Source of the DNA: Nodularia sphaerocarpa UHCC 0038
GTDB lineage: Bacteria; Cyanobacteriota; Cyanobacteriia; Cyanobacteriales; Nostocaceae
Reading direction: 5' to 3'
Assembly (NCBI RefSeq): GCF_022376295.1
Contig: NZ_CP060140.1
Location: 3,724,356 to 3,788,355 of the forward strand
Length of the DNA stretch: 64,000 bases
Positions 18,367 through 27,345 of the stretch are shown piece after piece (within the stretch, counting starts at the first letter, position 1; every line of letters starts with the position of its first letter). The translations under genes and the position numbers were made by a program. Under the pieces are notes generated by a model. That model was not told the DNA's origin. It did not search any database and saw only the letters and a program-made list of their open reading frames with translations.

Positions 18367-18948
18367 ATGAAAGTTAATCTGCAAACTCCAGTTGAAGAAA
18401 CCCAAATTCAAATCCTCCCCTTAATTGATGTCGTTTTTTGTATCCTGACGTTCTTTCTGTTGGCAGCTTTGCAATTTACTCGACAACAGGCAATTAATAT
18501 TGATTTGCCCAAAGCTACTACAAGTACAGTTCCTGGTGTCACGTCACAGGCTGCCACTCAAATTGTGACTATTGATGCGGTGGGTAATCTTTACGTAGAA
18601 AAACAGCTCATACAACGAGAGCAGCTAGCACAAAGCTTAAGCCAATATCTCCAAGCCAACCCCAGTGGAATATTAGTGCTAAATGCATCACGCACAGCTA
18701 CTTACAATGATGTGATTTCAATATTAGACTTGATGCGGCAAGTGGGTGGCGATCGCGTATCCTTGGGAATTATCCCAGGGCCATCTCAACTACCCAACGA
18801 CTCATTTAATCCACCTAATTTTCCCATGAGTCCGGGAGCAGTACCAGCACCAGTTCCGGGGGTTAATCCTGATATGATGTCTCCAGTTTTCCCTAACGAA
18901 CCAGCGCCTCAAGTGCCTGTAGCACCTGAAACAACTCCTACCCCTTAA
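18367..18948 (+). CDS. exbD: ExbD/TolR biopolymer transport protein
   Basis: Partner of the upstream ExbB-like channel. The 193-residue protein has one N-terminal membrane helix (about 18-38) containing the essential acidic residue Asp21 in LPLIDVVFCILTFFLL, then a periplasmic ExbD/TolR domain to about residue 138. The last 55 residues are a Pro/Ala/Val-rich low-complexity tail not needed by the family, perhaps a cell-wall spacer. It lies 7 bp after exbB, one operon. Downstream is a hairpin repeat (19002-19042) that could end transcription. Confidence 0.88.
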   Translation: MKVNLQTPVEETQIQILPLIDVVFCILTFFLLAALQFTRQQAINIDLPKATTSTVPGVTSQAATQIVTIDAVGNLYVEKQLIQREQLAQSLSQYLQANPSGILVLNASRTATYNDVISILDLMRQVGGDRVSLGIIPGPSQLPNDSFNPPNFPMSPGAVPAPVPGVNPDMMSPVFPNEPAPQVPVAPETTPTP

Positions 18949-19272
18949 AAGTGAAATTGATCCACAAAATTCCCCTGGGAGTGCGGATTTAATCAAGTAT
19001 AGAACCTCACGCTCAAACCCTCTCCTTACCTAGGAGAGGGGAGTATTTCACTCAAGTAAAAAACCGGATTATTTGCACATTATTTCCTTAACATTCCTGG
19101 TAAAATCTTGTATTTTACCCCGTGAGGCTAAACCTAAAGATATCCGAAATAAATTCTATTTAGATGAAAAAATCTGTTAATTTACAAATAATTGGTTAAG
19201 TTGCAAAAATTTCTTGCTCGTCAGACTTAGTAATTTAGCGCCAATCACCGTTCGCGTTTCAAGGGTTGTGGC
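18949..19272. other. Intergenic region with one hairpin repeat
   Basis: 19002-19042 reads GAACCTCACGCTCAAACCC followed by CTCTCC-loop-GGAGAG; it is the inverse-orientation copy of the repeat at 8593-8632 and 58880-58919. Nothing else was recognised; promoter signals for the holin-like gene are presumably near 19150-19260. Confidence 0.55.
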
Positions 19273-19635
19273 ATGAATATTGTGACGCTTTTAATTGTTT
19301 GGGTAGTAACATCTATCAGCTTGTTGATTATTAGTAAACTGCCTTTAGGAGTGGAAGTTGACTCTCCCAAAAAAGCATTTTTTTCTGCGGCAGTTCTCGG
19401 TATAGTCACAGCAGTAGTGAGACCAATTTTAAGCCTCATATTTACATTACCAAACTTACTCACCTTTGACTTGTTATCCAGCATTTTCACATTTATGATT
19501 GCCGTTGTCTGTTTTAGTATTGCGGCTTGGTTAGTCGAGGGGTTTCGCCTACGTTTTGGCATCTGGAGTGCTGTCCTAGGGGCTTTTGCCTTGACTATCA
19601 TCAACAGCCTGATCTACAAATTGTTAGGTGTTTAA
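19273..19635 (+). CDS. Phage holin family 4-like membrane protein
   Basis: A 120-residue protein made almost entirely of four hydrophobic segments (about 5-24, 33-57, 65-87 and 97-117). The motifs LLIISKLPLGVEV, AVVRPILSLIF and FGIWSAVLGAFALTIINSLI match the mycobacteriophage-holin-like PF04020 family, widespread in bacteria as a chromosomal gene with no demonstrated lysis role. No phage genes surround it, so a housekeeping membrane protein is the likelier reading. Confidence 0.85.
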   Translation: MNIVTLLIVWVVTSISLLIISKLPLGVEVDSPKKAFFSAAVLGIVTAVVRPILSLIFTLPNLLTFDLLSSIFTFMIAVVCFSIAAWLVEGFRLRFGIWSAVLGAFALTIINSLIYKLLGV

Positions 19636-19654
19636 GCAGATGATCACTCATTCA

Positions 19655-19754
19655 TAGTTCGTAATTCGTAATTAATTAAGGTTGCAACTCCTCAATTTAT
19701 TCATGTAAAACCATAGAACTTGTGCCTTTTATAACAACTACGAATTACGAATTA
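19655..19754. repeat. Inverted pair of CGTAATTCGTAATT repeats
   Basis: TAGTTCGTAATTCGTAATTA (19655-19674) is matched in reverse complement by AACTACGAATTACGAATTA (19736-19754), giving about 13 bp of strong pairing across a 60-bp spacer. It lies between the convergent holin-like and thf1 genes and could act as a terminator or be a small palindromic mobile repeat. Confidence 0.6.
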
Positions 19755-19779
19755 TTCTGCTTTTCGACTAGTTAATTAA

Positions 19780-20487
19780 CTATTCGTTGACAGATGGGGG
19801 AGCCACTGGGGTACTTGTTTGTTGTTGACGCTGTTCGCGTTTTTTGCGATCAGCCGAAAGCATATCAGCCATAACTATCAGGGCTTGAGCCATCTTTTCT
19901 AGATTAGAACTGTATAGTTCCAAATCTTTGCTGAGTTTTTCATCAGATAGATGTAAGCCAGCTGCAATGGTTTTGAATGCTTCGGTGCGTTGCTTTTCAT
20001 CCTTGACTAATTCCGGATCGGACTGTTCTAACAAGGTGAATAAACCAACGGCAAATAAGCGGCTGTATTTAAACTCAGAATTGTTAGCGATCGCTTGCAA
20101 TTGTGCTTGTAAGTCAGAATCTCGATCCAAATGAGTTGTTTGGCTTAACCACCCAATTAAATCATTCACTGGTAAGTCTTTAGCCAAAGCTTGGAGCCGT
20201 TCAGCATCCTGTCGGTAGGGTTGCGGTTCTTGTCCTAAAGCCTGACATAAGGACTGGAAAATTGATTCTTGATCTCGTTCTGGTAGGTAGCCTTTCATAA
20301 AGCGGTCAAAGCTTGTGACGACACCCAAGGCATAAATTGGATTGTAGCTAAAACCGTTATTGACTGATAGTAGATGCATTTCTACCATCAATTCTTCTAC
20401 CACCCGACGATAAATTGTGTTAATGGGCCGGGTGTGAAGGGAGTAAAAAGCTCGCTTTGTATCTGAAACAGTACGGACGTTATTCAC
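19780..20487 (-). CDS. thf1: Thylakoid formation protein Thf1/Psb29
   Basis: Psb29/THF1 takes part in photosystem II biogenesis and repair with the FtsH proteases at the thylakoid. The 235-residue protein starts MNNVRTVSDTKRAF and contains the conserved SLHTRPINTIYRRVVEELMVEMHLL (about 16-40), DPIYALGV-like NPIYALGVVTSFDRFM and the F-K-Y-S-R-L-FAVGLFTLLE segment (about 139-155). The C-terminus is a charged, glutamine-rich coil. It is divergent from cpcT with only about 90 bp between the starts, so the two photosynthesis genes share a promoter region. Confidence 0.96.
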   Translation of the reverse strand: MNNVRTVSDTKRAFYSLHTRPINTIYRRVVEELMVEMHLLSVNNGFSYNPIYALGVVTSFDRFMKGYLPERDQESIFQSLCQALGQEPQPYRQDAERLQALAKDLPVNDLIGWLSQTTHLDRDSDLQAQLQAIANNSEFKYSRLFAVGLFTLLEQSDPELVKDEKQRTEAFKTIAAGLHLSDEKLSKDLELYSSNLEKMAQALIVMADMLSADRKKREQRQQQTSTPVAPPSVNE

Positions 20488-20580
20488 AAATAAAATGTTA
20501 AGAATGTTAAGGGCGACGTTATTATATTTTGTCGCTTAAAGGCTACTTTGCCAAGTTCAGATTTCCGATCAGTGTCATCT

Positions 20581-21177
20581 ATGAGTTTTGCGCCAAATTT
20601 AATTGCCCTGGGTGAGTATTTAGCTGGTAAATTCGATAATCGAGAACAAGCTTTAGCAGATTCCGCTTGGTTTGTGCATCTCCATCTTTGGCAAAGACCA
20701 GTGGATTTATTTACACAAGACAGTATCACCTTGTTTGCCGAGCAAGCTAATATTGTCAAATTAGATTATCCTTATCGCCAGCGAATTATGCGGTTGATGT
20801 CGGGGGGCGGCGCTGATGCACCCTTGCAGCTACAATACTATATGTTCAAAGATCCCAGTGCCTTCAGTGGTGCAGGACGTAATCCGGCTTTGCTTCAAAC
20901 TTTGACAGTGGATCAATTAGATTTACTACCAGGCTGCATCCTCACAGTTAGCCAAGAAACAATCGCTGCAAACAGCTATAAGTTTACTGCTACTCAACCG
21001 CCAAATACTCGTTGCTGCTTTAGTTATCTCAACCAAATTGTCCAAGTTTCTTTGGGATTTGAAGCCACAGCCGCAGAATTTAACAGCTACGACAAAGGAA
21101 TTGACTCGGATACGGGAAAAGCCACCTGGGGAGCAATTTTAGGCCCTTATCGCTACACCAAGCGAGAACAGTATTGA
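20581..21177 (+). CDS. cpcT: Chromophore lyase CpcT/CpeT
   Basis: Bilin lyase of the CpcT/CpeT family, which attaches phycocyanobilin to the second cysteine (near position 153-155) of beta-phycocyanin and related subunits. The 198-residue protein contains ALGEYLAGKFDNREQA near the N-terminus, the LHLWQRPV segment, YPYRQRIMRL and the late GATWGAILGPYR-like sequence (ATWGAILGPYRYTKREQ). I set the start at the ATG at 20581, giving the usual ~199-residue length; an in-frame TTG at 20548 would add 11 residues. Whether CpcT or a CpeT-type paralogue cannot be settled by eye. Divergent from thf1. Confidence 0.9.
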   Translation: MSFAPNLIALGEYLAGKFDNREQALADSAWFVHLHLWQRPVDLFTQDSITLFAEQANIVKLDYPYRQRIMRLMSGGGADAPLQLQYYMFKDPSAFSGAGRNPALLQTLTVDQLDLLPGCILTVSQETIAANSYKFTATQPPNTRCCFSYLNQIVQVSLGFEATAAEFNSYDKGIDSDTGKATWGAILGPYRYTKREQY

Positions 21178-21204
21178 AATTGAAGATACTCAGCATTTTC
21201 TTTT

Positions 21205-21228
21205 ACAGACGCGATTCATCGCGCCTGT
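21205..21228. terminator. Hairpin between convergent genes
   Basis: ACAGACGCGA-ttca-TCGCGCCTGT is a 10-bp stem with one mismatch, 27 bp after cpcT and 9 bp before the STAS gene's stop on the other strand. It has no clear T-tract on either side, so it may be a dispersed palindrome that serves as a bidirectional terminator. Confidence 0.5.
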
Positions 21229-21237
21229 AGGCAGATG

Positions 21238-21606
21238 CTAACTGGCAATGCTACGGGGTACACCTTCTAAAGCTTCTTCTTCAGTTTCAAAGATTTCAAA
21301 TACTGTATCCATCATTGTCACTTCAAATACGAGTTTTGCTTCTGGGTGTACATTGCAGATGCGGAAACTACCCTTGACTTTATCAGCATCACGCATCCCC
21401 GCCACCAAGGATGTGAGACCAGAACTATCAATAAAATTTACCTGACCGAGATTGACCACAACATGGTGACTGAGTTTGGAAATACATTCCTGTAACTTCA
21501 GACGAAACTGCCAAGCTGTAGTGATGTCTAAGCGCCCTGCTGGTGTTAAGACAATAACGGTATTGTCGTCTTGGGTTGTGTATGTTTTTTGTTCTATTTG
21601 AATCAC
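21238..21606 (-). CDS. STAS-domain protein (anti-sigma-factor antagonist type)
   Basis: A single STAS domain like SpoIIAA/RsbV, which binds or releases an anti-sigma kinase depending on serine phosphorylation. The motif FIDSSGLTSLVAGMRD contains the candidate phospho-serine, followed by GSFRICNVHPEAKLVFEVT. I prefer the GTG start at 21606 (122 residues, VIQIEQKTYTTQ) because GGGGAGG lies 4 bases upstream of it; the frame is open to an ATG at 21657, which would add 17 residues without a visible ribosome-binding site. No kinase or sigma factor lies nearby. Confidence 0.87.
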   Translation of the reverse strand: MIQIEQKTYTTQDDNTVIVLTPAGRLDITTAWQFRLKLQECISKLSHHVVVNLGQVNFIDSSGLTSLVAGMRDADKVKGSFRICNVHPEAKLVFEVTMMDTVFEIFETEEEALEGVPRSIAS

Positions 21607-21930
21607 TAAGCCTCCCCGTGGCAATAGTCTAAATTGAGTTTGGGATTGGTGAGCCAAAAAAATTTGTTTTGAGAATTTTTACTTTCACATCACGAGAAAA
21701 ATTTCCAGTGTAGGAAGTTAATTGACTCACCAGCCACAAAATTATCCCCTTAATACTTGAATTAACAAGATATAGGTGACATATACTACACTTATTAACA
21801 ATAGAATGTAGGCTGCTCAGTGACTGCTGCGATAGCATCGGACATTTCCTGAGCTTTAGCTTTACGTCCTTGTGATGTCAATACGGTGACATTTAGTAGT
21901 TTAACTCACCACAACACTGGTTACTAGCTT

Positions 21931-22974
21931 TTAAGCGCTGGCTGTCCAATTTACCCAATCTTGAGGTTTGAGGAAAGTTTCATACAACTCGGCTTCTGGA
22001 GTATTGGGTTCTGGCTGATAACCGTATTCCCAACGCACCAAGGGGGGTAAAGACATCAAAATAGATTCTGTCCTTCCGTTGGTTTGGAGTCCAAAAATCG
22101 TGCCTCGGTCATAAACCAAGTTAAATTCTACATAGCGGCCGCGACGATAAAGTTGGAAATTCCGTTGGCGATCGCCATATTCTATCCCATGTCGCCGTTC
22201 CACAATCGGCGTGTATGCAGGTAAAAAAGCCCTACCACAATCTTGCACCAAAGCAAATAAATCTTCCCAAGTGCGGCTGGCTGGTGCGCCCACTTCGTTA
22301 CTATAAATAGCCGCCTGTCCATTCGAGTCAGGACCACGATATAACAAACCCTGACCATCTTGGTAATCCAAAAATAGACCACCGACACCTCGGTTTTCGT
22401 CCCGATGCTTCAGGTAAAAATATTCATCACACCAGCGCTTAAACACTGGGTAATACTCTGGGTGATGTTGGTCGCAAGCCTGCTTGAGAGTGTTGTGAAA
22501 ATGGGCTGCATCTTCAGCAAAGGGGTAATAAGGAGTTAAATCAGCACCACCACCAAACCACCAGACTGGCCCCGCTTCAAAATAGCGATAATTCAAGTGA
22601 ACTGTAGGGACGTAAGGATTTTTTGGGTGTAACACCAAAGAAGTACCCGTAGCATAAAACCCATGTCCTGCCGCTTCTGGACGTTGAGCTAAAATCGAGG
22701 GGGGTAACTGAGAACCCCAAACTTCCGAAAAATTTACCCCAGCTTGTTCAAATATTGCACCATCACGCAGCACACGCGATCGCCCGCCCCCTCCTTCTGG
22801 ACGTTCCCAACTATCTTCGTGAAACTTACCTACACCATCGAGTTCTGCCAGTTTTTCGGTAATTTCATCTTGTAGCTGTTTCATAAACTGACTTACTCTA
22901 GCTTGAGAGTCAGTTCCAGGTAAAAACTTCGATGGTGTTGCTTCTACAGTTGGCGTTTGCGAGTTAGTCAACAT
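21931..22974 (-). CDS. hemF: Oxygen-dependent coproporphyrinogen III oxidase
   Basis: Decarboxylates two propionates of coproporphyrinogen III to give protoporphyrinogen IX, using O2, in the haem and chlorophyll pathway. The 347-residue protein has all the family landmarks: ERPEGGGGRSRVL, HLNYRYFE, VWWFGGGADLTPYYPF, HRDENRGVGGLFLDYQ and FNLVYDRGTIFGLQTNGRTESILMSLPP. The start ATG at 22974 gives a full-length protein with a ~30-residue variable leader. It is monocistronic; no haem genes are adjacent. Confidence 0.97.
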   Translation of the reverse strand: MLTNSQTPTVEATPSKFLPGTDSQARVSQFMKQLQDEITEKLAELDGVGKFHEDSWERPEGGGGRSRVLRDGAIFEQAGVNFSEVWGSQLPPSILAQRPEAAGHGFYATGTSLVLHPKNPYVPTVHLNYRYFEAGPVWWFGGGADLTPYYPFAEDAAHFHNTLKQACDQHHPEYYPVFKRWCDEYFYLKHRDENRGVGGLFLDYQDGQGLLYRGPDSNGQAAIYSNEVGAPASRTWEDLFALVQDCGRAFLPAYTPIVERRHGIEYGDRQRNFQLYRRGRYVEFNLVYDRGTIFGLQTNGRTESILMSLPPLVRWEYGYQPEPNTPEAELYETFLKPQDWVNWTASA

Positions 22975-23368
22975 AGATTCCCGAACCTAAATTACAATTT
23001 TCAAAAAGCCACAAATTAATTAATTTAAACATTTGTGGGGAATAAGAGCGAATAATCAAGCTGAATTTGCCTAATTTACTTTTTTCTTCCTTATCAGCAT
23101 TTAAGCCATTGATGGGCATGACTAAAGCTATTTTCCCTCAAATGCGTATAGGATTGTATATTGACCGAGTTTTATTTGTACTTCGTGATGTAAACATTTT
23201 TGTACCCATACCAGACTCTGGTCAATTAGTCTATAGGCAGTTTGAATGGGGAATGGGGAATGGGGAATGGGGAGTTGCTTATCTGCAAGTTCCAAAGAAA
23301 GTTAACATCATAGTAGATGATCATAAAATTTTCTTAAATTTTGTTACAGCAGTAACAGTAGAAATAGT
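22975..23368. other. Divergent spacer hemF-mrp with STRR
   Basis: Promoter region of two divergent genes. It contains four tandem GAATGGG heptamers (23244-23271) about 100 bp upstream of the mrp start. The plus-strand open frame crossing this region (23067-23402) runs through the repeat and overlaps mrp, and I do not consider it a gene. Confidence 0.65.
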
Positions 23369-24439
23369 ATGTACGATGTTCTCGATTCCAGCTCTGTCTT
23401 AGAAGTTTTGCGACCAGTAGAAGACCCAGAACTCCGCAAGAGTTTGGTGGAACTGAATATGATTCGCAATGTCAAAATTGACGCTGGTAAGGTTAGCTTC
23501 ACTTTGGTATTGACTACACCCGCTTGTCCCTTACGTGAATTTATTGTTGAAGATTGTAAAAAAGCTGTTAACAAGCTACCAGGCGTTACAGAGGTCAACG
23601 TAGATGTAACAGCAGAAACACCCCAACAAAAAAGTTTGCCTGACCGGACTGGAATTAGTGGGGTAAAAAATATTCTGGCTGTTTCCAGTGGTAAAGGCGG
23701 TGTGGGTAAAAGCACAGTAGCGGTGAATGTAGCTGTGGCTTTGGCACAAACAGGGGCGAAAGTGGGATTACTCGATGCCGATATTTACGGCCCCAACGAC
23801 CCCACCATGTTGGGGCTAGCTGATGCGGAAATTGTGGTGCGTTCCACAGACAAAGGTGACATTCTCGAACCAGCTTTTAATCACGGTGTCAAATTAGTTT
23901 CAATGGGCTTTTTGATTGACCGAGATCAGCCAGTGGTTTGGCGGGGGCCAATGCTCAATGGTGTAATTCGTCAGTTTCTCTATCAAGTGGAATGGGGAGA
24001 ACTGGATTATTTAATCGTAGATATGCCACCGGGAACCGGCGATGCTCAATTAACTTTAACCCAATCAGTACCGATGGCAGGGGCAGTAATTGTTACTACA
24101 CCTCAAAACGTCGCCCTGTTGGATTCACGTAAAGGTTTGCGGATGTTCCAGCAGATGAATGTCCCGGTTTTGGGAATAGTAGAAAATATGAGCTACTTTA
24201 TTCCGCCGGATATGCCAGATAAGCAGTATGACATTTTTGGTTCTGGTGGTGGTTCCAAGACAGCAGCTGAGTTGGGAGTGCCTTTACTGGGGTGCATTCC
24301 CCTGGAGATTTCCACGAGAATTGGCGGTGATAACGGTGTGCCAATAGTGGTTGCTGATCCTGATTCTGCTTCGGCAAAAGCATTAAAAGCGATCGCCCTG
24401 AATATTGCAGGTAAAATATCAGTTGCCGCACTGACATAA
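23369..24439 (+). CDS. mrp: Mrp/NBP35-family P-loop ATPase (Fe-S cluster carrier)
   Basis: Homologue of ApbC/Mrp, which carries or assembles iron-sulfur clusters in the cytosol. The 356-residue protein has an N-terminal MIP18/DUF59 domain (about 5-80) with TTPACPLRE (Cys53), then a deviant Walker A SSGKGGVGKST (KGGVGKS at 109-115), LLDADIYGPNDPTM, VDMPPGTGDAQLTL and the CIPLE segment. The start is the first in-frame ATG; no strong Shine-Dalgarno sequence is visible. It is followed after 88 bp by rodA on the same strand. The DUF59-Mrp fusion is normal for cyanobacteria. Confidence 0.93.
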   Translation: MYDVLDSSSVLEVLRPVEDPELRKSLVELNMIRNVKIDAGKVSFTLVLTTPACPLREFIVEDCKKAVNKLPGVTEVNVDVTAETPQQKSLPDRTGISGVKNILAVSSGKGGVGKSTVAVNVAVALAQTGAKVGLLDADIYGPNDPTMLGLADAEIVVRSTDKGDILEPAFNHGVKLVSMGFLIDRDQPVVWRGPMLNGVIRQFLYQVEWGELDYLIVDMPPGTGDAQLTLTQSVPMAGAVIVTTPQNVALLDSRKGLRMFQQMNVPVLGIVENMSYFIPPDMPDKQYDIFGSGGGSKTAAELGVPLLGCIPLEISTRIGGDNGVPIVVADPDSASAKALKAIALNIAGKISVAALT

Positions 24440-24527
24440 TCAACTTCTAGTTTTGCCTTATTCCTGGGCTATAGCCTAGGAATACCAATCAACAGTAGTC
24501 AATAAATTTAAAGTCTAAAATCGCACA

Positions 24528-25841
24528 ATGTTGTTAAAACGTTCGCGCCCCAAAAGTCGCTGGAAGTCTTGGCTTAAGCCCTGGCAACAAGTAGATTGGC
24601 TACTATTTTGCCTAGTTATTAGTCTCAGTATATTTGGTGGGCTGATGATCCTGAGTACGGAACTAACGCAACCAGTTGCTGACTGGTTCTGGCACTGGAC
24701 TATCGCTGGGATCGGCGTTTTCATAGCCTTGTTTTTAGCCAGTACCCGGTATGAAAAGCTGATTAAGTGGCATTGGGTAACATACGCTCTCACCAACATC
24801 AGCCTCATTGCCGTGATGATTATTGGCACCAGCGCCAAAGGGGCGCAGCGATGGATTACTATTGGCGACTTCAACGTGCAGCCTTCGGAATTTGCCAAAA
24901 TTGGAATGATTATCACCTTAGCGGCTGTCTTACACAAGCGCACAGCAGCGAGTATAAACAGTGTCTTCCGGGCTTTAGCAATCACGGCGCTTCCTTGGGC
25001 ATTAATCTTTTTGCAGCCAGATTTAGCAACATCCTTGGTATTTGGTGCCATCGTCTTAGGAATGCTGTACTGGGCAAATGCTAACCCTGGCTGGCTGATT
25101 TTGCTGATTTCGCCGATCATTTCTGCCATTCTTTTTAGCATAAGTTGGCCTTTTTCAGAGTCGATAGTTTTATTTAATGTCTTATCTTTCGGACTTTTAG
25201 GGTTAGTTTGGGTACTCGCTATGGGGATTTTGGGTTGGGTAACTCTCCCCTGGCGTAATTATGTCCTCAATGGTATTGGTGCATCAGCTCTCAATTTCTT
25301 AGGTGGTGAATTAGGAGTCTTTGCCTGGAACCATATATTGAGAGATTATCAAAAAGACCGCCTGACTGTATTTCTCAAACCTGGATACGACATTCTCGGC
25401 GTTGGGTATCACCAACACCAATCTCGCATTGCTATAGGTGCTGGTGAAATTTGGGGATGGGGATTATTTAAAGGCCCAATGACACAACTGAATTTCGTAC
25501 CCGAACAACATACAGACTTTATTTTCTCCGCCGTAGGTGAAGAATTTGGTTTTGTTGGTTGTTTAGTAGTATTATTTATCTTCTGCTTGATTTGCTTTCG
25601 CCTATTGCGTATAGCTCAAACTGCCAAAGATAACTTTGGTTCATTGTTAGCTATTGGTGTTTTATCAATGATTGTGTTTCAGCTGATTATTAACGTCGGG
25701 ATGACGGTTGGTTTAGCGCCTGTAGCCGGAATTCCCTTACCGTGGATGAGTTACGGACGTTCAGCCATGCTCACCAATTTCATTGCTTTAGGCTTAGTAG
25801 AATCGGTAGCCAACTTTCGTCTACGACAGAAGTATTATTGA
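24528..25841 (+). CDS. rodA: Rod-shape-determining protein RodA (SEDS glycosyltransferase)
   Basis: SEDS-family peptidoglycan glycosyltransferase that polymerises lipid II during lateral wall growth with a class B PBP. The 437-residue protein has about ten membrane segments; key SEDS elements are GAQRWITIGDFNVQPSEFAKI, the catalytic-loop region FLKPGYDILGVGYHQHQSRIAIGAGEIWGWG, the EQHTDFIFSAVGEEFGFVG signature and the terminal VGLAPVAGIPLPWMSYGRSAM. FtsW would be the main alternative, but the sequence around EQHTDFIFS and the PLPWMSYGRS motif favour RodA. Confidence 0.92.
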   Translation: MLLKRSRPKSRWKSWLKPWQQVDWLLFCLVISLSIFGGLMILSTELTQPVADWFWHWTIAGIGVFIALFLASTRYEKLIKWHWVTYALTNISLIAVMIIGTSAKGAQRWITIGDFNVQPSEFAKIGMIITLAAVLHKRTAASINSVFRALAITALPWALIFLQPDLATSLVFGAIVLGMLYWANANPGWLILLISPIISAILFSISWPFSESIVLFNVLSFGLLGLVWVLAMGILGWVTLPWRNYVLNGIGASALNFLGGELGVFAWNHILRDYQKDRLTVFLKPGYDILGVGYHQHQSRIAIGAGEIWGWGLFKGPMTQLNFVPEQHTDFIFSAVGEEFGFVGCLVVLFIFCLICFRLLRIAQTAKDNFGSLLAIGVLSMIVFQLIINVGMTVGLAPVAGIPLPWMSYGRSAMLTNFIALGLVESVANFRLRQKYY

Positions 25842-26150
25842 TAATATTTTTAGCTTAAACAGTTCCTAGTTCGTAGGGTGTGTTATGCCGTAAGGCTAAC
25901 GCACCTCCTTATTGTGAAAACACTGAGCGCAGCCGAACTGTTAACGGTGCGTTGCGCTGCGCGACAACACACCCTACCTGTCTGATATGATTCCGATTAT
26001 ACAGCAACTGCCAAGGAGATTAGGACATAGGAAAAGTCTAAAACCCAGTCAAAGCAAGTCTTTCACTTTTGACTTTTGACTTTTGCTATATGTGGGGAGG
26101 GCAAAGATGCCCCCCTGATGTACAAATCGATATTAATTTAAATCAAGATT
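25842..26150. other. Convergent spacer rodA-mscS
   Basis: Mostly filled by the palindromic repeat at 25873-25977. The remainder, including the CTTTTGACTTTTGACTTTTG tract near 26060-26087, has no gene. Confidence 0.55.
25873..25977. repeat. Palindromic repeat with GTAGGGTGTGTT arms, middle form
   Basis: GTAGGGTGTGTT (25873-25884) and AACACACCCTAC (25966-25977) are perfect 12-bp inverted ends. An inner pair AACGCACC/GGTGCGTT strengthens the stem, and the motif CACTGAGCGCAGcCGAA sits in the loop. It lies between convergent rodA and mscS and belongs to the same family as 833-1012 and 46300-46328. Confidence 0.75.
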
Positions 26151-27179
26151 TCAACTTTCTGCTCCATTATTCTGCACATAAACCTCTCTAATAGGAAAGG
26201 GAATTTGGATGCCTTCTTGTTGATAACGTTTATGCAATTTCTTAATAAATAAATGTCTAGCAATGCGCTGGTCAAAATATTCATTTACCCGCATATATAA
26301 TTTAAAATCTATACTAAAATCATTAAAAGTATGAAATCTAATATTAGGTTCAATGTTCATTAATTCCGGTGCAATTTCTTCCATAACATCTTTGGCTACT
26401 TCTACAGTCACTCTTTCGACTTGTTCCAAATCACTATCGTAACCCACACCCACATCCATTGTTAAAGTAATTGCCTTGACTGGTAGGTGATAATTGGTAA
26501 AAATTGCCGATGCTAGCCGAGAATTAGGTACAATGATGATATTATTTTTAAATTCTTTAATAGTTGTATTTCGCCAAGTAATATCTGTGACATAACCTTC
26601 ATATCCATCATCTAATTTGACATAATCTCCAGTTCTGACTTGCTTAGATATAATTAGATAAAAACCCGAAAATAAATTTGCCAGTGTGTCTTGAAGCGCC
26701 AAACCAACGGCTAAACCACCAACGCCTAAAGTTGTGACTATGGGTGTAACTTGCACACCTACGGTTTGCAAGAGGATGAGGGTTCCTAAAATTAAAACAG
26801 CAATTTTCGCTAGGTTAGAAATTAATGATGCGGGTACTCCTTCTGTTCTCTGGATGAATACATTCACAAAACCAGCAGTCAATCTAGCCAAGACTAAAGT
26901 TACTGTGTAGAGAAATAAAATGGTAATTATTTTTTGCAGGAGAGTTTTAACATCATTATTGATATTCAGGGAAGAATAAACAATTGCACCGGAAAAACCT
27001 GCCAGCACAAACCAAAGAAAAGTCATGCGGTGTAAGGCTTGAAAGATTACCTCACCCCCTGGAATTTGTTTTTCAACAACAAATGTTCTCAGTTTTTTGA
27101 AGATGAATTTTTCACCAATTACCCCAGCCAGCAAGCCAACTAGAATAAATGCTGTTGGTACAATCCATTGCTGTATCAT
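26151..27179 (-). CDS. MscS-family mechanosensitive ion channel
   Basis: A small-conductance mechanosensitive channel homologue that should protect against hypo-osmotic shock. The 342-residue protein has four N-terminal membrane segments (about 5-22, 50-70, 82-107 and 123-145), the pore helix with GVGGLAVGLALQDTLANLFSGF (about 152-173) and the soluble beta domain with VRTGDYVKLDDGYEGYVTDITWRNTTIKEFKNN and IIVPNSRL. The C-terminus ends in a short tail after the PFPIREVYV segment. The paralogue type cannot be resolved, so no gene symbol is given. Confidence 0.92.
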   Translation of the reverse strand: MIQQWIVPTAFILVGLLAGVIGEKFIFKKLRTFVVEKQIPGGEVIFQALHRMTFLWFVLAGFSGAIVYSSLNINNDVKTLLQKIITILFLYTVTLVLARLTAGFVNVFIQRTEGVPASLISNLAKIAVLILGTLILLQTVGVQVTPIVTTLGVGGLAVGLALQDTLANLFSGFYLIISKQVRTGDYVKLDDGYEGYVTDITWRNTTIKEFKNNIIIVPNSRLASAIFTNYHLPVKAITLTMDVGVGYDSDLEQVERVTVEVAKDVMEEIAPELMNIEPNIRFHTFNDFSIDFKLYMRVNEYFDQRIARHLFIKKLHKRYQQEGIQIPFPIREVYVQNNGAES

Positions 27180-27345
27180 TAATTTTTAATTTTAGAGTTT
27201 GACTGCAAGATTTTATTTATCTGCCGTCAAGATAGCATAAATGGCGCTGACAAGAGCGATTACTTGCAAGCGCCATAAAAAATAGTTATCTATATTTATG
27301 GTTAAGGAACTAGTGGGAAAATTAACTGCACCTCTTACCCTTCAA

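Noticed and set aside
19273..19635. Holin-like gene as sign of a prophage
   Set aside because: No integrase, capsid, terminase or lysis genes surround it, and this holin-like family is a common chromosomal membrane protein.
23067..23402. 111-codon plus-strand open frame upstream of mrp
   Set aside because: It passes through the GAATGGG tandem repeat and overlaps the start of mrp in another frame; the product has no family resemblance.
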